Counted from the stretch's first letter, positions 27,075-36,278 are shown. The stretch: DNA of 64,000 bases from Desertivirga brevis (GCF_017355835.1 NZ_JAFEWF010000001.1:372001-436000), one strand, 5' to 3'. The notes: generated by a model from the sequence alone, not told the origin. Made by a program: numbers and translations.

Positions 27075-29126
27075 TTAGTTTTCTACAGGTAGAAAAGAAT
27101 ATTTCTTGGCATACTCCATCATCTGATCATAAAATGAAGTTGGGTATACCACCTTAACATCCGTTATTGTATTGTTTTTTACTACAGGAACTAGCTTGGC
27201 CTGTACAAAACCTTTGTATGGTTTAGCATCAAGTTTGGCATATCTGGCCAGAACTTCTTTAAGGAGTTCCTGATCTACCTTAACACCGTAGTTTTCTACA
27301 AGGTTCTTTCCCCCTTCATAGTCACCTTCAGACTTAATACGCTGAATTTCTCTAAGCAACTGACCGAAGAGTGTTCTAAGCTTACTATAATCATTGATTT
27401 TTGTGTAGGTTTTTCCATTCTCCTTTACAAATTCAATAACGTTATCTTTTTTACCCATTTGGTAAGCCCAATTCGCGTTTAGTTGTCTGTTGCGCATATG
27501 TGCTTCCTGAAGGTCATCTCCGGGTTTTAATCTTGTAAGCTGAGTGATGAGACCGTTCATAATATAGCTATCATATTCAGCCTTCCCAACATCTAAAGAG
27601 GGCATTACGCCAATCTCGATAAGCTTTGGATCCATAACGTAATATAGAGCAACAAGATCCGCACGAGCCTCTTCCAGAGCAGATGAATAGTTACGAAGTG
27701 TTTTATCCGGCGTTTCAACTCCCTGATTTATTTGGCCGGAAGCATGGCCGATACATTCGTGCATATCAGTATGAAGATCAGACGACAGAGCTCCGTATTT
27801 TTTAATTCTTTCTTTCACTTCGGCCCCATAAGCAAACTCGTCCAGTGTACCACCACCTTTACTGGAAGCTACATTGTAAGAATGTATAATATTACTTAGA
27901 GAAACAGATTTAGAACCATGTTCCTTTCTTAGCCAATCGGCGTTGGGAAGGTTTATTCCAATAGGAGTAGAGGGAGCAGCATCTCCACTCTCAACAATAA
28001 CTGTAATTGCTTTTGCTGTGATACCTGTTACCTTTTTCTTTTTATGCTCAGGCATAAGCGGCGAGTTATCCTCAAACCACTGCGCCTGGTTTGCAATTGC
28101 TTTGATCCTTTTTGTAGCTTCAAGGTCTTTTAATGAAACGACACTTTCAAAACTTCCTTTTTTTCCAATGGCGTCATTATATACCTCAATAAACCCGTTC
28201 ACTACATCTAATCTCGATGCCGTGTCTCTTACCCAAGCAATGTTGTAATCATCAAAATCTTTCAGATCACCAGTTTTATAGTATTTAATAAGTTTTTGCA
28301 AGGCATCCTTTTGTTGCGCATTCTCCGCAACAGCAACCGCCTTTTCCAACCAGACAACAATTTTCTCAATCGCAGCACTATACATGCCTCCAACTTTCCA
28401 AACTTTCTCAGTTACCTTGCCATTAACTTTCAGGGTTTTTGAGTTAAGTCCCCATGAAGGAGCATTGCCCTTGTTGTCGAACTTGGAGTAGAAATCTTCT
28501 ACTTCTTTTTGTGTTACGCCTTCATAAAAATTATTCGATGAGGCGACAATATTATCAATATTAGGAGAGAGATCAACCATTTTAGGTTGAAATTTAGGAT
28601 CAAATATGATAGGTTTAATCCTGCTTAAAAAAGAGTCGATACTTTCGCCTTTCTTTAATGGAAAGTTTTTTAGATCAGAATTTTTTACCAGTCTTGTAAA
28701 ATAAGAGAAGTCATGCTCAGGCAAAAACTTTTCATTCCCATAATGATGGTAAATTCCGTTACTGAACCATACTCTTCCGGCATATGTCTTAAACTTTTGC
28801 CAATCGGCAGTTTTCTTGTCTCCTTTATACGTGCCGTAAATATTCTCAATAGTTTTCCTTACCAGAAGATTGTATTTACCTTTTTGGTCGTAAATAATAT
28901 CTCTACCTGAGAGGCCTGCCTCGTAAAGATAGTAGGCCAATTTTTTCTGCTGTAAGGATAATGTTTCGAAACCAGGAACTTGATATCGCAAAATTTGGAG
29001 GTCAGCAAAAGCCTCAGCATTCACATCGAATGTGGGGTGCTTTCCTGGAGCTTGCCCCAACACCGTAGAGCTATAACCTAAACTGCTAAACAGTAAGGTT
29101 GATAGTACCAGAGAGTTTAACTTCAT
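27075..29126 (-). CDS. M49 family dipeptidyl peptidase III, exported
   Basis: A 683-residue zinc metallopeptidase with a signal peptide (MKLNSLVLSTLLFSSLGYSS, cleavage near LGQAPG). Zinc motif HECIGH (HEXXGH, around residue 457) and the second-site motif EEARADLVALYY identify family M49. It removes dipeptides from the N-terminus of oligopeptides. Unlike eukaryotic cytosolic DPP III this one is probably periplasmic. The central region and C-terminus fit the bacterial form of about 680 residues. Own terminator downstream. Confidence 0.92.
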   Translation of the reverse strand: MKLNSLVLSTLLFSSLGYSSTVLGQAPGKHPTFDVNAEAFADLQILRYQVPGFETLSLQQKKLAYYLYEAGLSGRDIIYDQKGKYNLLVRKTIENIYGTYKGDKKTADWQKFKTYAGRVWFSNGIYHHYGNEKFLPEHDFSYFTRLVKNSDLKNFPLKKGESIDSFLSRIKPIIFDPKFQPKMVDLSPNIDNIVASSNNFYEGVTQKEVEDFYSKFDNKGNAPSWGLNSKTLKVNGKVTEKVWKVGGMYSAAIEKIVVWLEKAVAVAENAQQKDALQKLIKYYKTGDLKDFDDYNIAWVRDTASRLDVVNGFIEVYNDAIGKKGSFESVVSLKDLEATKRIKAIANQAQWFEDNSPLMPEHKKKKVTGITAKAITVIVESGDAAPSTPIGINLPNADWLRKEHGSKSVSLSNIIHSYNVASSKGGGTLDEFAYGAEVKERIKKYGALSSDLHTDMHECIGHASGQINQGVETPDKTLRNYSSALEEARADLVALYYVMDPKLIEIGVMPSLDVGKAEYDSYIMNGLITQLTRLKPGDDLQEAHMRNRQLNANWAYQMGKKDNVIEFVKENGKTYTKINDYSKLRTLFGQLLREIQRIKSEGDYEGGKNLVENYGVKVDQELLKEVLARYAKLDAKPYKGFVQAKLVPVVKNNTITDVKVVYPTSFYDQMMEYAKKYSFLPVEN

Positions 29127-29221
29127 ATTAATGATCGTGTATTAAAAATAGCAAAATAAAAAAATTATTAATAAGGTTTAAGGGTTTACGAGTATGAATA
29201 AAACGAAACTATATTAAGAGG

Positions 29222-29872
29222 CTAATAAACCGAAGAAGTCTCCAAACTCATAAAGTGGTCTGTAAAGCTTTTAAAATCATCGAACTTAAGATCGTGTTTC
29301 TGTACCTTGCCGAAGCCAAAACTAAAGAATACAAAAGGAATACCGGCTAACTCACTTTCTTGCTGGTCCCCTTCAGTATCACCGATATATACCGGTGCTT
29401 TCAAATCGTACTTTTCTATCAGGAGCTTAATATTATGATGTTTTGGCTTGTTATTTACGCCATATGCCATTTCATCAGTTATGTATTCACTTATTTTTGC
29501 CCATTCCATAAACAGAAGGATCATACCTTCAGGACAATTGCTAACGATGAAGAGCTTATACTTTTGAGCAAGTTGTTTTATACCATCTACAACACCCTCG
29601 TATAAGCTGCCTCCTTTTGTGGAAACCAGGTTAGCACGGTGTTTATTGATCGTTTTATAAATTCTAAGCTGCTCGTCTTTTGAATATTCCGGCAGAATTG
29701 CGTCTAGAACTACACTTGAGTCTTTGCCCATTAATGAGCTTAATAATTCTGGGGATACCAGAGTATTAACTCCTTCAGCTTTTAAACCGCTATTCCAGGA
29801 TTCAACATATAAATCGAGAGCATCCCATAAGGTGCCATCCATATCAAAGATTAAACTATCAGGTTTTAACAT
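29222..29872 (-). CDS. HAD superfamily hydrolase (phosphoglycolate phosphatase-like)
   Basis: A 216-residue HAD phosphatase. Motif I is LIFDMDGTLWDA, motif II is FIVSNC, the motif III lysine lies in NNKPKHHNIK, and motif IV is YIGDTEGDQQESELAG. An alpha-helical cap is inserted after motif I. The overall plan is that of the Gph/PGMB-like branch that dephosphorylates small sugars or phosphoglycolate; the substrate is not predictable. Confidence 0.9.
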   Translation of the reverse strand: MLKPDSLIFDMDGTLWDALDLYVESWNSGLKAEGVNTLVSPELLSSLMGKDSSVVLDAILPEYSKDEQLRIYKTINKHRANLVSTKGGSLYEGVVDGIKQLAQKYKLFIVSNCPEGMILLFMEWAKISEYITDEMAYGVNNKPKHHNIKLLIEKYDLKAPVYIGDTEGDQQESELAGIPFVFFSFGFGKVQKHDLKFDDFKSFTDHFMSLETSSVY

Positions 29873-29912
29873 AAAGCAAGTATAAACAAAATGCTTTTTA
29901 ACTTATCGTCGC

Positions 29913-30110
29913 TTAGGCAATTGTTTCTTCTTCTCCTGAGCAATCTTTGCCGGATTTCATAAAAAAATTAAAATATCTATTTACTCCCCGTACTTTTAAA
30001 ACATCTCTGGTAATGTCTGCATATTCGTGAAAGTTAAGATAGAATGGGTTAAGGTATTTGGTAATTGCACCTACTGGCACTTTATATAAAAGATTTGGGG
30101 AGAACTCTTT
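29913..30110 (-). pseudogene. C-terminal remnant of a degraded gene, possibly a desaturase-type membrane enzyme
   Basis: The minus strand is open for 65 codons with no start codon near its 5' end, which begins after a stop at 30111-30113. It encodes PNLLYKVPVGAITKYLNPFY, then LNFHEYADITRDVLKVRGVN and a charged end. The clear amino-acid-like composition and lack of a start suggest the 3' end of a lost gene. The FHEYxDI.RD pattern reminds me of the C-termini of sterol or fatty-acid desaturase-like proteins, but this is a weak resemblance. Confidence 0.4.
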
Positions 30111-30208
30111 TTAAGGTTTTGAGACATCTTCAAAACGTATTTGGACGCCCCAATCCTAAATCCAATACGATTTACCCAGGGTAATTAAGTGTACTATAAA
30201 ATATAGTA

Positions 30209-30691
30209 TCAAATGCCATACTCTTTATTAGGAATCACTAGAACAGGACATTTTGCCTTTCTAACTACACTCTCAGCCACACTTCCCGAAATGAAATGAT
30301 CAAAACCGGTTCTTCCGTGCGTTCCCAGAATTATCATATCAGCATTCCATTCTTCAGCAGCACTTAGAATTTCATCTCGAGTATTGCCGATCCTTGGGAA
30401 GGTATATATGGGGGCTTTTCCCATTTTCTCGTCAGCAATTCTGTCAAGAAGCCTCTTGCTAGTTTCCTCTTGTACCTTAATTAGTTCGGGCATCATAACG
30501 GGTTGTTCGGTTACTAAGGGATCAGCAACATACGGCGTTGCTACTGGAAGCTCATCCACATGCACAAGACCAACTTCCGCACCTAATTTTTGAGCCAGAT
30601 CAAAACCGTAATCGACTGCTCGGCTAGAATAAAGGCTGTCTTCGACAGCTATCAGTATTTTATGTACATCATTTAAAGTTTTCATAAGCAT
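30209..30691 (-). CDS. Universal stress protein (UspA family)
   Basis: A single-domain 160-residue USP. The start of the fold is HKILIAVEDSLYSSRAVDYGFDLAQKLG, and the ATP-binding motif is ILGTHGRTGFDHFISGSVAESVVRKAKCPVLVI, i.e. G-2x-G-9x-G(S). It is therefore an ATP-binding type. It is cytosolic and probably induced by stress or growth arrest. The second Met (residue 3) is an alternative start. Monocistronic, divergent from the NlpC/P60 gene with a 71-base gap. Confidence 0.92.
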   Translation of the reverse strand: MLMKTLNDVHKILIAVEDSLYSSRAVDYGFDLAQKLGAEVGLVHVDELPVATPYVADPLVTEQPVMMPELIKVQEETSKRLLDRIADEKMGKAPIYTFPRIGNTRDEILSAAEEWNADMIILGTHGRTGFDHFISGSVAESVVRKAKCPVLVIPNKEYGI

Positions 30692-30762
30692 AAAAACACT
30701 AATTGATTTAGTTAAGTTTTTAAAGTTTATAATCTTGCTAATTTTTGTGTTGATTTGTATAT

Positions 30763-31548
30763 ATGACTGAATTTGGAATTTGTAATTTATCCATTGTACC
30801 TATTCGCTCAGAAGCCACAGACCGTAGCGAAATATTATCCCAGCTGCTTTTCGGTGATTGCCTTGAAGTTCTGGAAAAAACAGAAAAATGGATTCGAATC
30901 CGTACTTGTTACGACCAATATGAGGGTTGGATAGATCGCAAACAATATGTGGGGATAGATGAGAATGATTTAAAGCAATATAAGGAATCTCTCACCTTGA
31001 ACTTCGATATAGCACATCGTATAAAAAAACTATCGACTGGTGAAGTAATTTATCTTGCATCAGGGAGTTCGATACCGGATAATATCCTCGACAGGACATT
31101 TTCAATAAATGAAGAACGTTATTCCTTTATTGAAAAACCAGTGTTCTGTGGTGCCACTAAATTTCCTAGCGCCGTAGGGCCTCTCGCAACATTATTCCTT
31201 CATGCTCCTTACTTATGGGGAGGTCGTACCTTATTCGGCATTGATTGTTCTGGATTCACTCAAATAGTTTACAAGATGTTAGGGATTCAGATAAGTCGCG
31301 ATGCCTGGCAACAAGCAGAACAAGGTTTGGTAGTTAATTTTTTACAAGAGGTAAAACCAGGCGACCTTGCTTTTTTTGACAATGACGAGGGAAGGATTGT
31401 TCATGTAGGAATAATGCTAGATGAAAACAACATTATACATGCATCTGGAAGGGTAAAAATTGATCCGATTGACGACCAGGGAATTTATAGTCTTGACTTA
31501 AAAAAGCACACACATAAACTACGCATTATAAAAAGATATACAATTTGA
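30763..31548 (+). CDS. NlpC/P60 (C40) peptidase with bacterial SH3 domains
   Basis: A 261-residue protein. Residues ~1-70 form a bacterial SH3-like domain (LSIVPIRSEATDRSEILSQLLFGD, WIRIRTCYDQYEGWI); a second SH3-like segment follows, then the NlpC/P60 domain from ~140. Catalytic Cys in LWGGRTLFGIDCSGF, His in RIVHVGIML, and the third site in NIIHASGRV. It resembles dipeptidyl endopeptidases such as YkfC that split murein peptides between D-Glu and diamino acid. No signal peptide, so it probably works on recycled muropeptides in the cytosol. Confidence 0.9.
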   Translation: MTEFGICNLSIVPIRSEATDRSEILSQLLFGDCLEVLEKTEKWIRIRTCYDQYEGWIDRKQYVGIDENDLKQYKESLTLNFDIAHRIKKLSTGEVIYLASGSSIPDNILDRTFSINEERYSFIEKPVFCGATKFPSAVGPLATLFLHAPYLWGGRTLFGIDCSGFTQIVYKMLGIQISRDAWQQAEQGLVVNFLQEVKPGDLAFFDNDEGRIVHVGIMLDENNIIHASGRVKIDPIDDQGIYSLDLKKHTHKLRIIKRYTI

Positions 31549-31588
31549 TCAAATTTAGTTAGGGGATAACTTTTTGACGATTATTCTA

Positions 31589-31596
31589 TACTTTTG
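31589..31596 (+). promoter_or_regulatory. -7 promoter element
   Basis: TACTTTTG fits TAnnTTTG, 14 bases before the ATG of the small exported protein gene. Confidence 0.4.
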
Positions 31597-31610
31597 TGTA
31601 AGTAATTCGT

Positions 31611-31976
31611 ATGAAACAGCTAACCCTATTATCTTTTCTGCTTTTTTTTGTTAATTGCGCTTTTGCACAGTATGGCAAACTTGAACCGCTCGACCCTAAT
31701 AAGGAATCTATTTTTGTACTTCGTACGCCAAAGCCAACTTTAGAGAAATTACAAGACACTACAGATAAAGTTAGCAGAAGAAAGGCTGAGTTTATTGAAA
31801 ATATTGAGTATCAACTGGAAAGCGCAAGACAGGGTTTTCTCGCAATGAAACTACCAACAATAAATCTACAATCATTTTTAAATAGAATCAAATATCTGGA
31901 GAGCCACGGGGTTGATGTAAATTATTATGTGCAGGAATACTTTTATTACTTCCCCAACAGAGCTAATAGCAGGTAA
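31611..31976 (+). CDS. Small exported protein of unknown function
   Basis: 121 residues with a signal peptide (MKQLTLLSFLLFFVNCAFAQ, signal peptidase I site AFA-QYG). The mature part is helical and charged (EKLQDTTDKVSRRKAEFIEN, IEYQLESARQGFLAM) and ends in an aromatic stretch (VQEYFYYFPNRANSR). I recognise no family. It ends exactly where the convergent WD40 gene ends (31976/31977). Confidence 0.6.
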   Translation: MKQLTLLSFLLFFVNCAFAQYGKLEPLDPNKESIFVLRTPKPTLEKLQDTTDKVSRRKAEFIENIEYQLESARQGFLAMKLPTINLQSFLNRIKYLESHGVDVNYYVQEYFYYFPNRANSR

Positions 31977-32888
31977 TTAAAATTCTACACCCCAAATTAT
32001 TACATTTTTGTCATCTCCGACAGAGATCAAATTGAAAGTTTCTCGTTCCCAAAATATTTTATTTACAGAATGGGAGTGACTTTCAAAACCTTTTTCCCTA
32101 CTAATGATCTTTTTTAACTTATAGGTTTCTGAATCCCATATCTTAATACTTTTGTCTTGGCTGGCAGTAGCAAAATAGGGAAGGTTTGGATGATACTTTA
32201 TATCGTAGATTGCAAATAAATGCGCAGGGATAGTTTCAAGGATGGAGAAATCATTAACGTTCCAGATCTTCAGCTGCGCATCCCGGCTTCCAGAAAGGAG
32301 TTTAAGACCATCCGGCGAAAATTGTAAGGATGTCACAGGCATAGTATGATCGCGCAACTCAGCGACTAATGAATAATCTTCAACATCAAATATCCTAATG
32401 ACATTATCTTTCGATCCGAATGCAACTAACTTTTCATCAGGACTAATAGCCAAACATCTAACTGTTTCTTTTGAAACCTCAAATTTGTAAATCAGGTCAG
32501 CATTTGCGGGATCTATAATCGAAACTGTACCATCTTCGGAAGTTGCAAGCAACTCTCTTTTTCGCTCAACTGAGGATAGAGCAAAAACAGGTTTGTTATG
32601 GTGATTTAAACTTGCTTTAACCCTTTGGTCAACGAAGTCAAATAGGTTTATTCGTCCACTTCTTTCACCTGATGCCAAAATTGGGGCGAAAGAAAGCGCA
32701 TGAAGTGAATAAACGGAACTGTTCACTGGCATCAAAACTTTAAGGAACTCTTGCTTTTTCGAGCTCCATTCAACAATCCCTTTATCGTTACCTGCGGTAA
32801 AAAAAAGGCCAGGTTTCAAAGAGGGCTCAAGGGCGTAAATTGGATTTTGATGACCGGTTAATAACGCTAATCTATTTACTTCAATCAT
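31977..32888 (-). CDS. WD40 repeat protein
   Basis: A 303-residue cytosolic beta-propeller with about seven WD-like repeats. The clearest are LRDHTMPVTSLQFSPDGLKLLSGSRDAQLKIWNV, AHLFAIYDIKYHPNLPYFATASQDKSIKIWD and the last, ending NVIIWGVEF. Presumably a scaffold for protein interactions; there is no catalytic domain. Its stop is directly adjacent to that of the convergent small exported protein gene. Confidence 0.85.
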   Translation of the reverse strand: MIEVNRLALLTGHQNPIYALEPSLKPGLFFTAGNDKGIVEWSSKKQEFLKVLMPVNSSVYSLHALSFAPILASGERSGRINLFDFVDQRVKASLNHHNKPVFALSSVERKRELLATSEDGTVSIIDPANADLIYKFEVSKETVRCLAISPDEKLVAFGSKDNVIRIFDVEDYSLVAELRDHTMPVTSLQFSPDGLKLLSGSRDAQLKIWNVNDFSILETIPAHLFAIYDIKYHPNLPYFATASQDKSIKIWDSETYKLKKIISREKGFESHSHSVNKIFWERETFNLISVGDDKNVIIWGVEF

Positions 32889-32969
32889 AGAGCTTCAAAA
32901 TTAGAATTAAAAATTCAATTTAACTGGATAGCATTAGGTCGCTTCCATAAATTGCATTAATAAAACAAA

Positions 32970-32985
32970 AGCCCGTATTCGGGCT
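32970..32985 (-). terminator. Terminator at the 3' end of the his operon (distal)
   Basis: AGCCCG/CGGGCT with loop TATT, followed on the minus strand by TTTGTTTTATT. Second of two hairpins after hisIE. Confidence 0.6.
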
Positions 32986-33010
32986 AAAATTTGGTAATAC
33001 CCATAAAAAA

Positions 33011-33025
33011 ACAGCTTTCTGCTGT
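33011..33025 (-). terminator. Terminator at the 3' end of the his operon (proximal)
   Basis: ACAGC/GCTGT stem with a 5-base loop and a TTTTTT tail on the minus strand, 15 bases past the hisIE stop. A further small hairpin GTCCT/AGGAC (33024-33037) lies between. Confidence 0.7.
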
Positions 33026-33039
33026 CCTCCCTAGGACAA

Positions 33040-33627
33040 TTATTTATGTCTGCTCTCCAGATTTTTGGCGATTGTTTCGAGAGTAAGGTTCTTCTCCTTT
33101 AATAAAACTAGAAGATGAAAAACAAGGTCCGAGGCTTCGTTAATCAAATCCTCCTCAGTTTGGGCCAAGGCAGCGATAACTGTTTCAACTCCTTCTTCTC
33201 CAACCTTCTGTGCAATCTTGTTCAAACCCTTGTGTCTAAGTTTATTAATATAAGAACTTTCTACAGGGTTTTCGAATCTGTCTTTAATAATTCCTTCAAG
33301 CTGAAAGATGAAGTTTTGATTATAGTCAGTTTTGAAGCAACTACGGGAGCCAGTGTGACAGGTGGGCCCAACCGGTTCCACCTTGATCAGCAGCGTATCG
33401 TTATCACAGTCGATACTAATTGATTTAACATTAAGGAAATTCCCGCTCTCTTCGCCTTTTGTCCACAAGCGGTTCTTCGTTCGGGAGAAAAAGGTCACTT
33501 TTCCTTCGGCCTCAGTTTTCTTAAAAGCCTCTTCATTCATATAACCAAGCATCAACACTTCCAGTGTATTCTCATCCTGAATTACTACCGGAACTAATCC
33601 GCCTGATTTTGAGAAATCTATATTCAT
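33040..33627 (-). CDS. hisI: Bifunctional phosphoribosyl-AMP cyclohydrolase / phosphoribosyl-ATP pyrophosphatase
   Basis: A 195-residue HisIE fusion carrying steps 2 and 3 of histidine synthesis. HisI half (~1-110): [32 protein letters not shown], and the zinc cysteines in [11 protein letters not shown] and [12 protein letters not shown]. HisE half (~110-195): [42 protein letters not shown]. The start ATG overlaps the hisF stop by one base. Last gene of the his operon, followed by two terminators. Confidence 0.97.
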   Translation of the reverse strand: MNIDFSKSGGLVPVVIQDENTLEVLMLGYMNEEAFKKTEAEGKVTFFSRTKNRLWTKGEESGNFLNVKSISIDCDNDTLLIKVEPVGPTCHTGSRSCFKTDYNQNFIFQLEGIIKDRFENPVESSYINKLRHKGLNKIAQKVGEEGVETVIAALAQTEEDLINEASDLVFHLLVLLKEKNLTLETIAKNLESRHK

Positions 33628-34418
33628 TATAATCTTACTTCAATTTGATGTTTCTTTAATTCTTCTTTAAGCGAAGGTATAAGGATTTCCCCGTAATGGA
33701 AAACTGATGCTGCAAGAGCTGCATCTACATCAGTATGTTGAAAAACATCAATAAAATGCTGAACATTTCCTGCGCCTCCTGATGCTATAAGAGGAATAGA
33801 TAGAGTATCGTTTACCTTTTTCAAAAGTCCATTATCAAATCCCCCCTTGGTTCCATCATGGTCCATAGAAGTTAAAAGTATTTCCCCTGCTCCGCGTTCC
33901 TCAGCCTCTTTAATCCATTGTTCAGTCTGAAATTCGGTAGCTATACGTCCACCGTTTAAGTGTACAAGGTTTCTGCCATCTACAAATTTAGTATCAATTG
34001 CCACAACCACAAATTGCCTTCCGAATGCCGCGGCTAATTGGTTAATAAGTCCAGGATTTCTTACTGCTGCAGAATTAATAGAGATTTTATCGGCACCAGA
34101 ATGCAGAAGAATTTCAGCGTCAGATATCTCATTAATACCGCCACCAATGGTAAAGGGAATATTAACCTGCCGTGCCACAGCTTTCACAAGTTCAACCATA
34201 GTCTTCCGACGCTCGTGAGTGGCAGTAATATCCAGAAACACTAGTTCATCAGCACCTTGTTTTGAATATTGATACGCGAGTTCAACAGGATCACCAGCGT
34301 CGCGAAGATCAACGAAATTAACGCCCTTAACAGTCCGGCCTTCTTTTACGTCAAGACAAGGGATAATTCTTTTAGCGAGGCTTCCGGCCCCGCGGCCCCC
34401 TAAAGAGGGAGTATGCAT
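33627..34418 (-). CDS. hisF: Imidazole glycerol phosphate synthase subunit HisF
   Basis: Cyclase subunit of IGP synthase, a TIM barrel. The conserved N-terminus [22 protein letters not shown] has the first catalytic Asp; the second catalytic Asp is in [15 protein letters not shown] binds phosphate. HisF normally begins M-L-(A/T)-K-R, but here no start codon lies at that point. The first ATGs are 34418 ([17 protein letters not shown]) or 34439, inside a GC-rich repeat (34386-34411). I chose 34418 as the nearest; it gives about 13 extra N-terminal residues. Works with HisH, encoded two genes upstream. Confidence 0.93.
   Translation of the reverse strand: MHTPSLGGRGAGSLAKRIIPCLDVKEGRTVKGVNFVDLRDAGDPVELAYQYSKQGADELVFLDITATHERRKTMVELVKAVARQVNIPFTIGGGINEISDAEILLHSGADKISINSAAVRNPGLINQLAAAFGRQFVVVAIDTKFVDGRNLVHLNGGRIATEFQTEQWIKEAEERGAGEILLTSMDHDGTKGGFDNGLLKKVNDTLSIPLIASGGAGNVQHFIDVFQHTDVDAALAASVFHYGEILIPSLKEELKKHQIEVRL
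34386..34411 (-). repeat. GC-rich repeat fused to the 5' end of hisF
   Basis: Minus strand reads CTCCCTCTTTAGGGGG followed by CCGCGGGGCC. Related elements lie at 34800-34826 and 39875-39894, all in his-operon spacers. Its sequence is translated as TPSLGGRGA at the start of HisF. Confidence 0.6.
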
Positions 34419-34533
34419 AGCGGAATGTATGGTGGTCAAAACAGAATCTAAATTTCTAAATAGTTGGTCATTGATAGAACGAATTAGCTTACTTCTGAAA
34501 GAGTCAAGTAAAATTGGTTGCCCTTTATAGTAT

Positions 34534-34826
34534 TTATAACTTCTGGCTCCAGGTAATAAGAACTTTCGGTTTCAATATCTTGTAATGAACACAATGACAG
34601 TAAAAAAATTTTCAATATAAAGCCTTATTAAATGCTGTCTTCTAAACTTGTACCCTAATTGGTTGATTCCCCTTCAAATTTCGTGAAGTAACATTTCCGA
34701 ATAAGTCGAACTCTCTCTTAACTCGTTAGCTATCTGAAAAATTAACCCAGATGCTACTTGAAACAATTTTGGCTTTTTTAATAAAGCAATAGTCAGGAAT
34801 TCCACCTTTACGGAGATGAGGCCCCG
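34534..34826 (-). pseudogene. Degraded DUF559 (Vsr-like) endonuclease gene
   Basis: The minus strand between hisA and hisF encodes, in one frame, LFQVASGLIFQIANELRESS, TYSEMLLHEI, an in-frame TGA (34674-34676), then RGINQLGYKFRRQHLIRLYIENF. After a run of Ts (34601-34607) homology moves to another frame as FYCHCVHYKIL. The order ...A-LR...TEAE..LW..LR...L.G.KFRRQHPI...I.DFYCH is that of DUF559 endonuclease-like proteins. One nonsense mutation, one frameshift and loss of the C-terminal half mean it is inactive. The ~390-base hisA-hisF spacer holds nothing else. Confidence 0.7.
34800..34826 (-). repeat. Diverged copy of the GC-rich repeat beside hisA
   Basis: Plus strand TCCACCTTTACGGAGATGAGG followed by CCCCG. 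Its plus strand resembles the minus strand of the copy at 34386-34411 (17 of 27 aligned positions by eye), so the two flank the DUF559 remnant in inverted orientation. Confidence 0.45.
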
Positions 34827-34833
34827 TAAAATT

Positions 34834-35583
34834 TTAAAAAGAAATCAGGCTTTTTAAATTCCAGTCCTTAACTTGTTCTACAGTAATCCTGCCTTCATAA
34901 ATTGCTTTACCAACCACACATGCCTCAACTTTAATATCCTGCAGGCCTTTAATATCGTCCATCGAGCTAATACCACCCGAAGCAATCAGTTTGATAAAAG
35001 GAGAGTGGTCTAACAATTTTGTATAAAGTTCAACACCTGCACCGCCAAGCTTTCCATCTTTATTTATATCAGTACAAAGAAAACGGAAAAATCCAAGGTT
35101 TAAACAACGGTCAACGTAATCCATTAGTTTGATTGGAGAACTTTCCATCCAACCAGAATACTTAATGACCTCATCTAATACGTCAATAGCTACCACAATC
35201 TGGTCTGACAGCTTTTCTTTACCACATACCTGCTCACTTAATTGAGGAAGAAAATCAGGATTTGTTATAGCCTGAGTACCAACAATAACGCGATGAATAC
35301 CAGCATCCAGCAACTCCTTAACTTTCTCTATACTTCTTACTCCACCACCATACTGAACTTTCATCTCAGTTTTCTTGATGATATCGAAAAGATATTCCTG
35401 GTTCGAAAAATCACCTTTTGCGCCGTTCAAATCAATAATGTGCACATATTCTGTACCGTTCGACTGGTACTTTTCTATCATCTCCTCTAAAGTTACATCG
35501 TAAAATGTAGCTTCACTGTAGTTTCCTTCACGCAAACGGACAACTTTTTTGTCCAAAATATCAATGGCCGGAATAATATACAT
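34834..35583 (-). CDS. hisA: ProFAR isomerase HisA
   Basis: A 249-residue TIM barrel: 1-(5-phosphoribosyl)-5-[(5-phosphoribosylamino)methylideneamino]imidazole-4-carboxamide isomerase. Catalytic Asp in IIPAIDILDKKVVRL, second catalytic Asp in CTDINKDGKLGGAGVELY; phosphate sites in VQYGGGVRSIEKV and LIASGGISSMDDI. Separated from hisF by a 390-base spacer containing a dead gene, and from hisH by 59 bases. Confidence 0.96.
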   Translation of the reverse strand: MYIIPAIDILDKKVVRLREGNYSEATFYDVTLEEMIEKYQSNGTEYVHIIDLNGAKGDFSNQEYLFDIIKKTEMKVQYGGGVRSIEKVKELLDAGIHRVIVGTQAITNPDFLPQLSEQVCGKEKLSDQIVVAIDVLDEVIKYSGWMESSPIKLMDYVDRCLNLGFFRFLCTDINKDGKLGGAGVELYTKLLDHSPFIKLIASGGISSMDDIKGLQDIKVEACVVGKAIYEGRITVEQVKDWNLKSLISF

Positions 35584-35642
35584 AGTTTAACGTTTTGCTT
35601 TTTATTTAAATGGTCGTACAGACCGAAAAAATACTTTTTATA

Positions 35643-36278
35643 CTAATGGACTTTAATTGAGGCAAAGTTTTTTAATAATTGCTCGCCAGCTAATCCCGAC
35701 TTTTCGGGATGAAATTGAACTCCATAAAAATTTCCATTCTTTAAGGCTGCAGAGTACTTTAACCCGTACTCCGTAGATGCGATTGTAAAAGTAGGATTAA
35801 ATTCAATAAAATAGGAATGTACATAATAAAAGTAAGTTCCACTAGGAATATCCTTAAACAACTCATTATCAAGCTCCCCATTAACCTTATTCCAACCCAT
35901 GTGAGGAACCTTTAGTTTTAGGTTTTCTAAAAAATGACGTGTTTTTAAAGGGGCTATCCCTAATAGTTGCGCATCGCCCTCCTCAGAATGATCAGTCAAT
36001 AGCTGCATTCCTACACAGATCCCTAGGACAGGCTTTTTAGTATTCTTTATCTTTTCGACCATTCCACTTTCCTGAAGCTTCTTCATGGCAGCTCCGGCAT
36101 GACCAACCCCCGGAATTATGATCCGTTCATACCTTTCAAATTCATCTACCGAGTTAATCATCTCATAAGAGATGTTTTGACGCTCTAGAGCTGCAGTAAG
36201 TGAAAAAATATTGCCTGCCCCGTAATTAACGATACCTACTTGAGCATTTCCGGAATCAATTTTAATATCGTCACTCAT
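35643..36278 (-). CDS. hisH: Imidazole glycerol phosphate synthase glutaminase subunit HisH
   Basis: A 211-residue class I glutamine amidotransferase. The fold starts at VGIVNYGAGNIFSLTAALE. Nucleophile Cys in VLGICVGMQLL, and the catalytic His-Glu pair in GVQFHPEKS. It supplies ammonia to HisF through the barrel. The N-terminus MSDDIKIDSGNAQ is about ten residues longer than usual but no better start is seen. Confidence 0.96.
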   Translation of the reverse strand: MSDDIKIDSGNAQVGIVNYGAGNIFSLTAALERQNISYEMINSVDEFERYERIIIPGVGHAGAAMKKLQESGMVEKIKNTKKPVLGICVGMQLLTDHSEEGDAQLLGIAPLKTRHFLENLKLKVPHMGWNKVNGELDNELFKDIPSGTYFYYVHSYFIEFNPTFTIASTEYGLKYSAALKNGNFYGVQFHPEKSGLAGEQLLKNFASIKVH

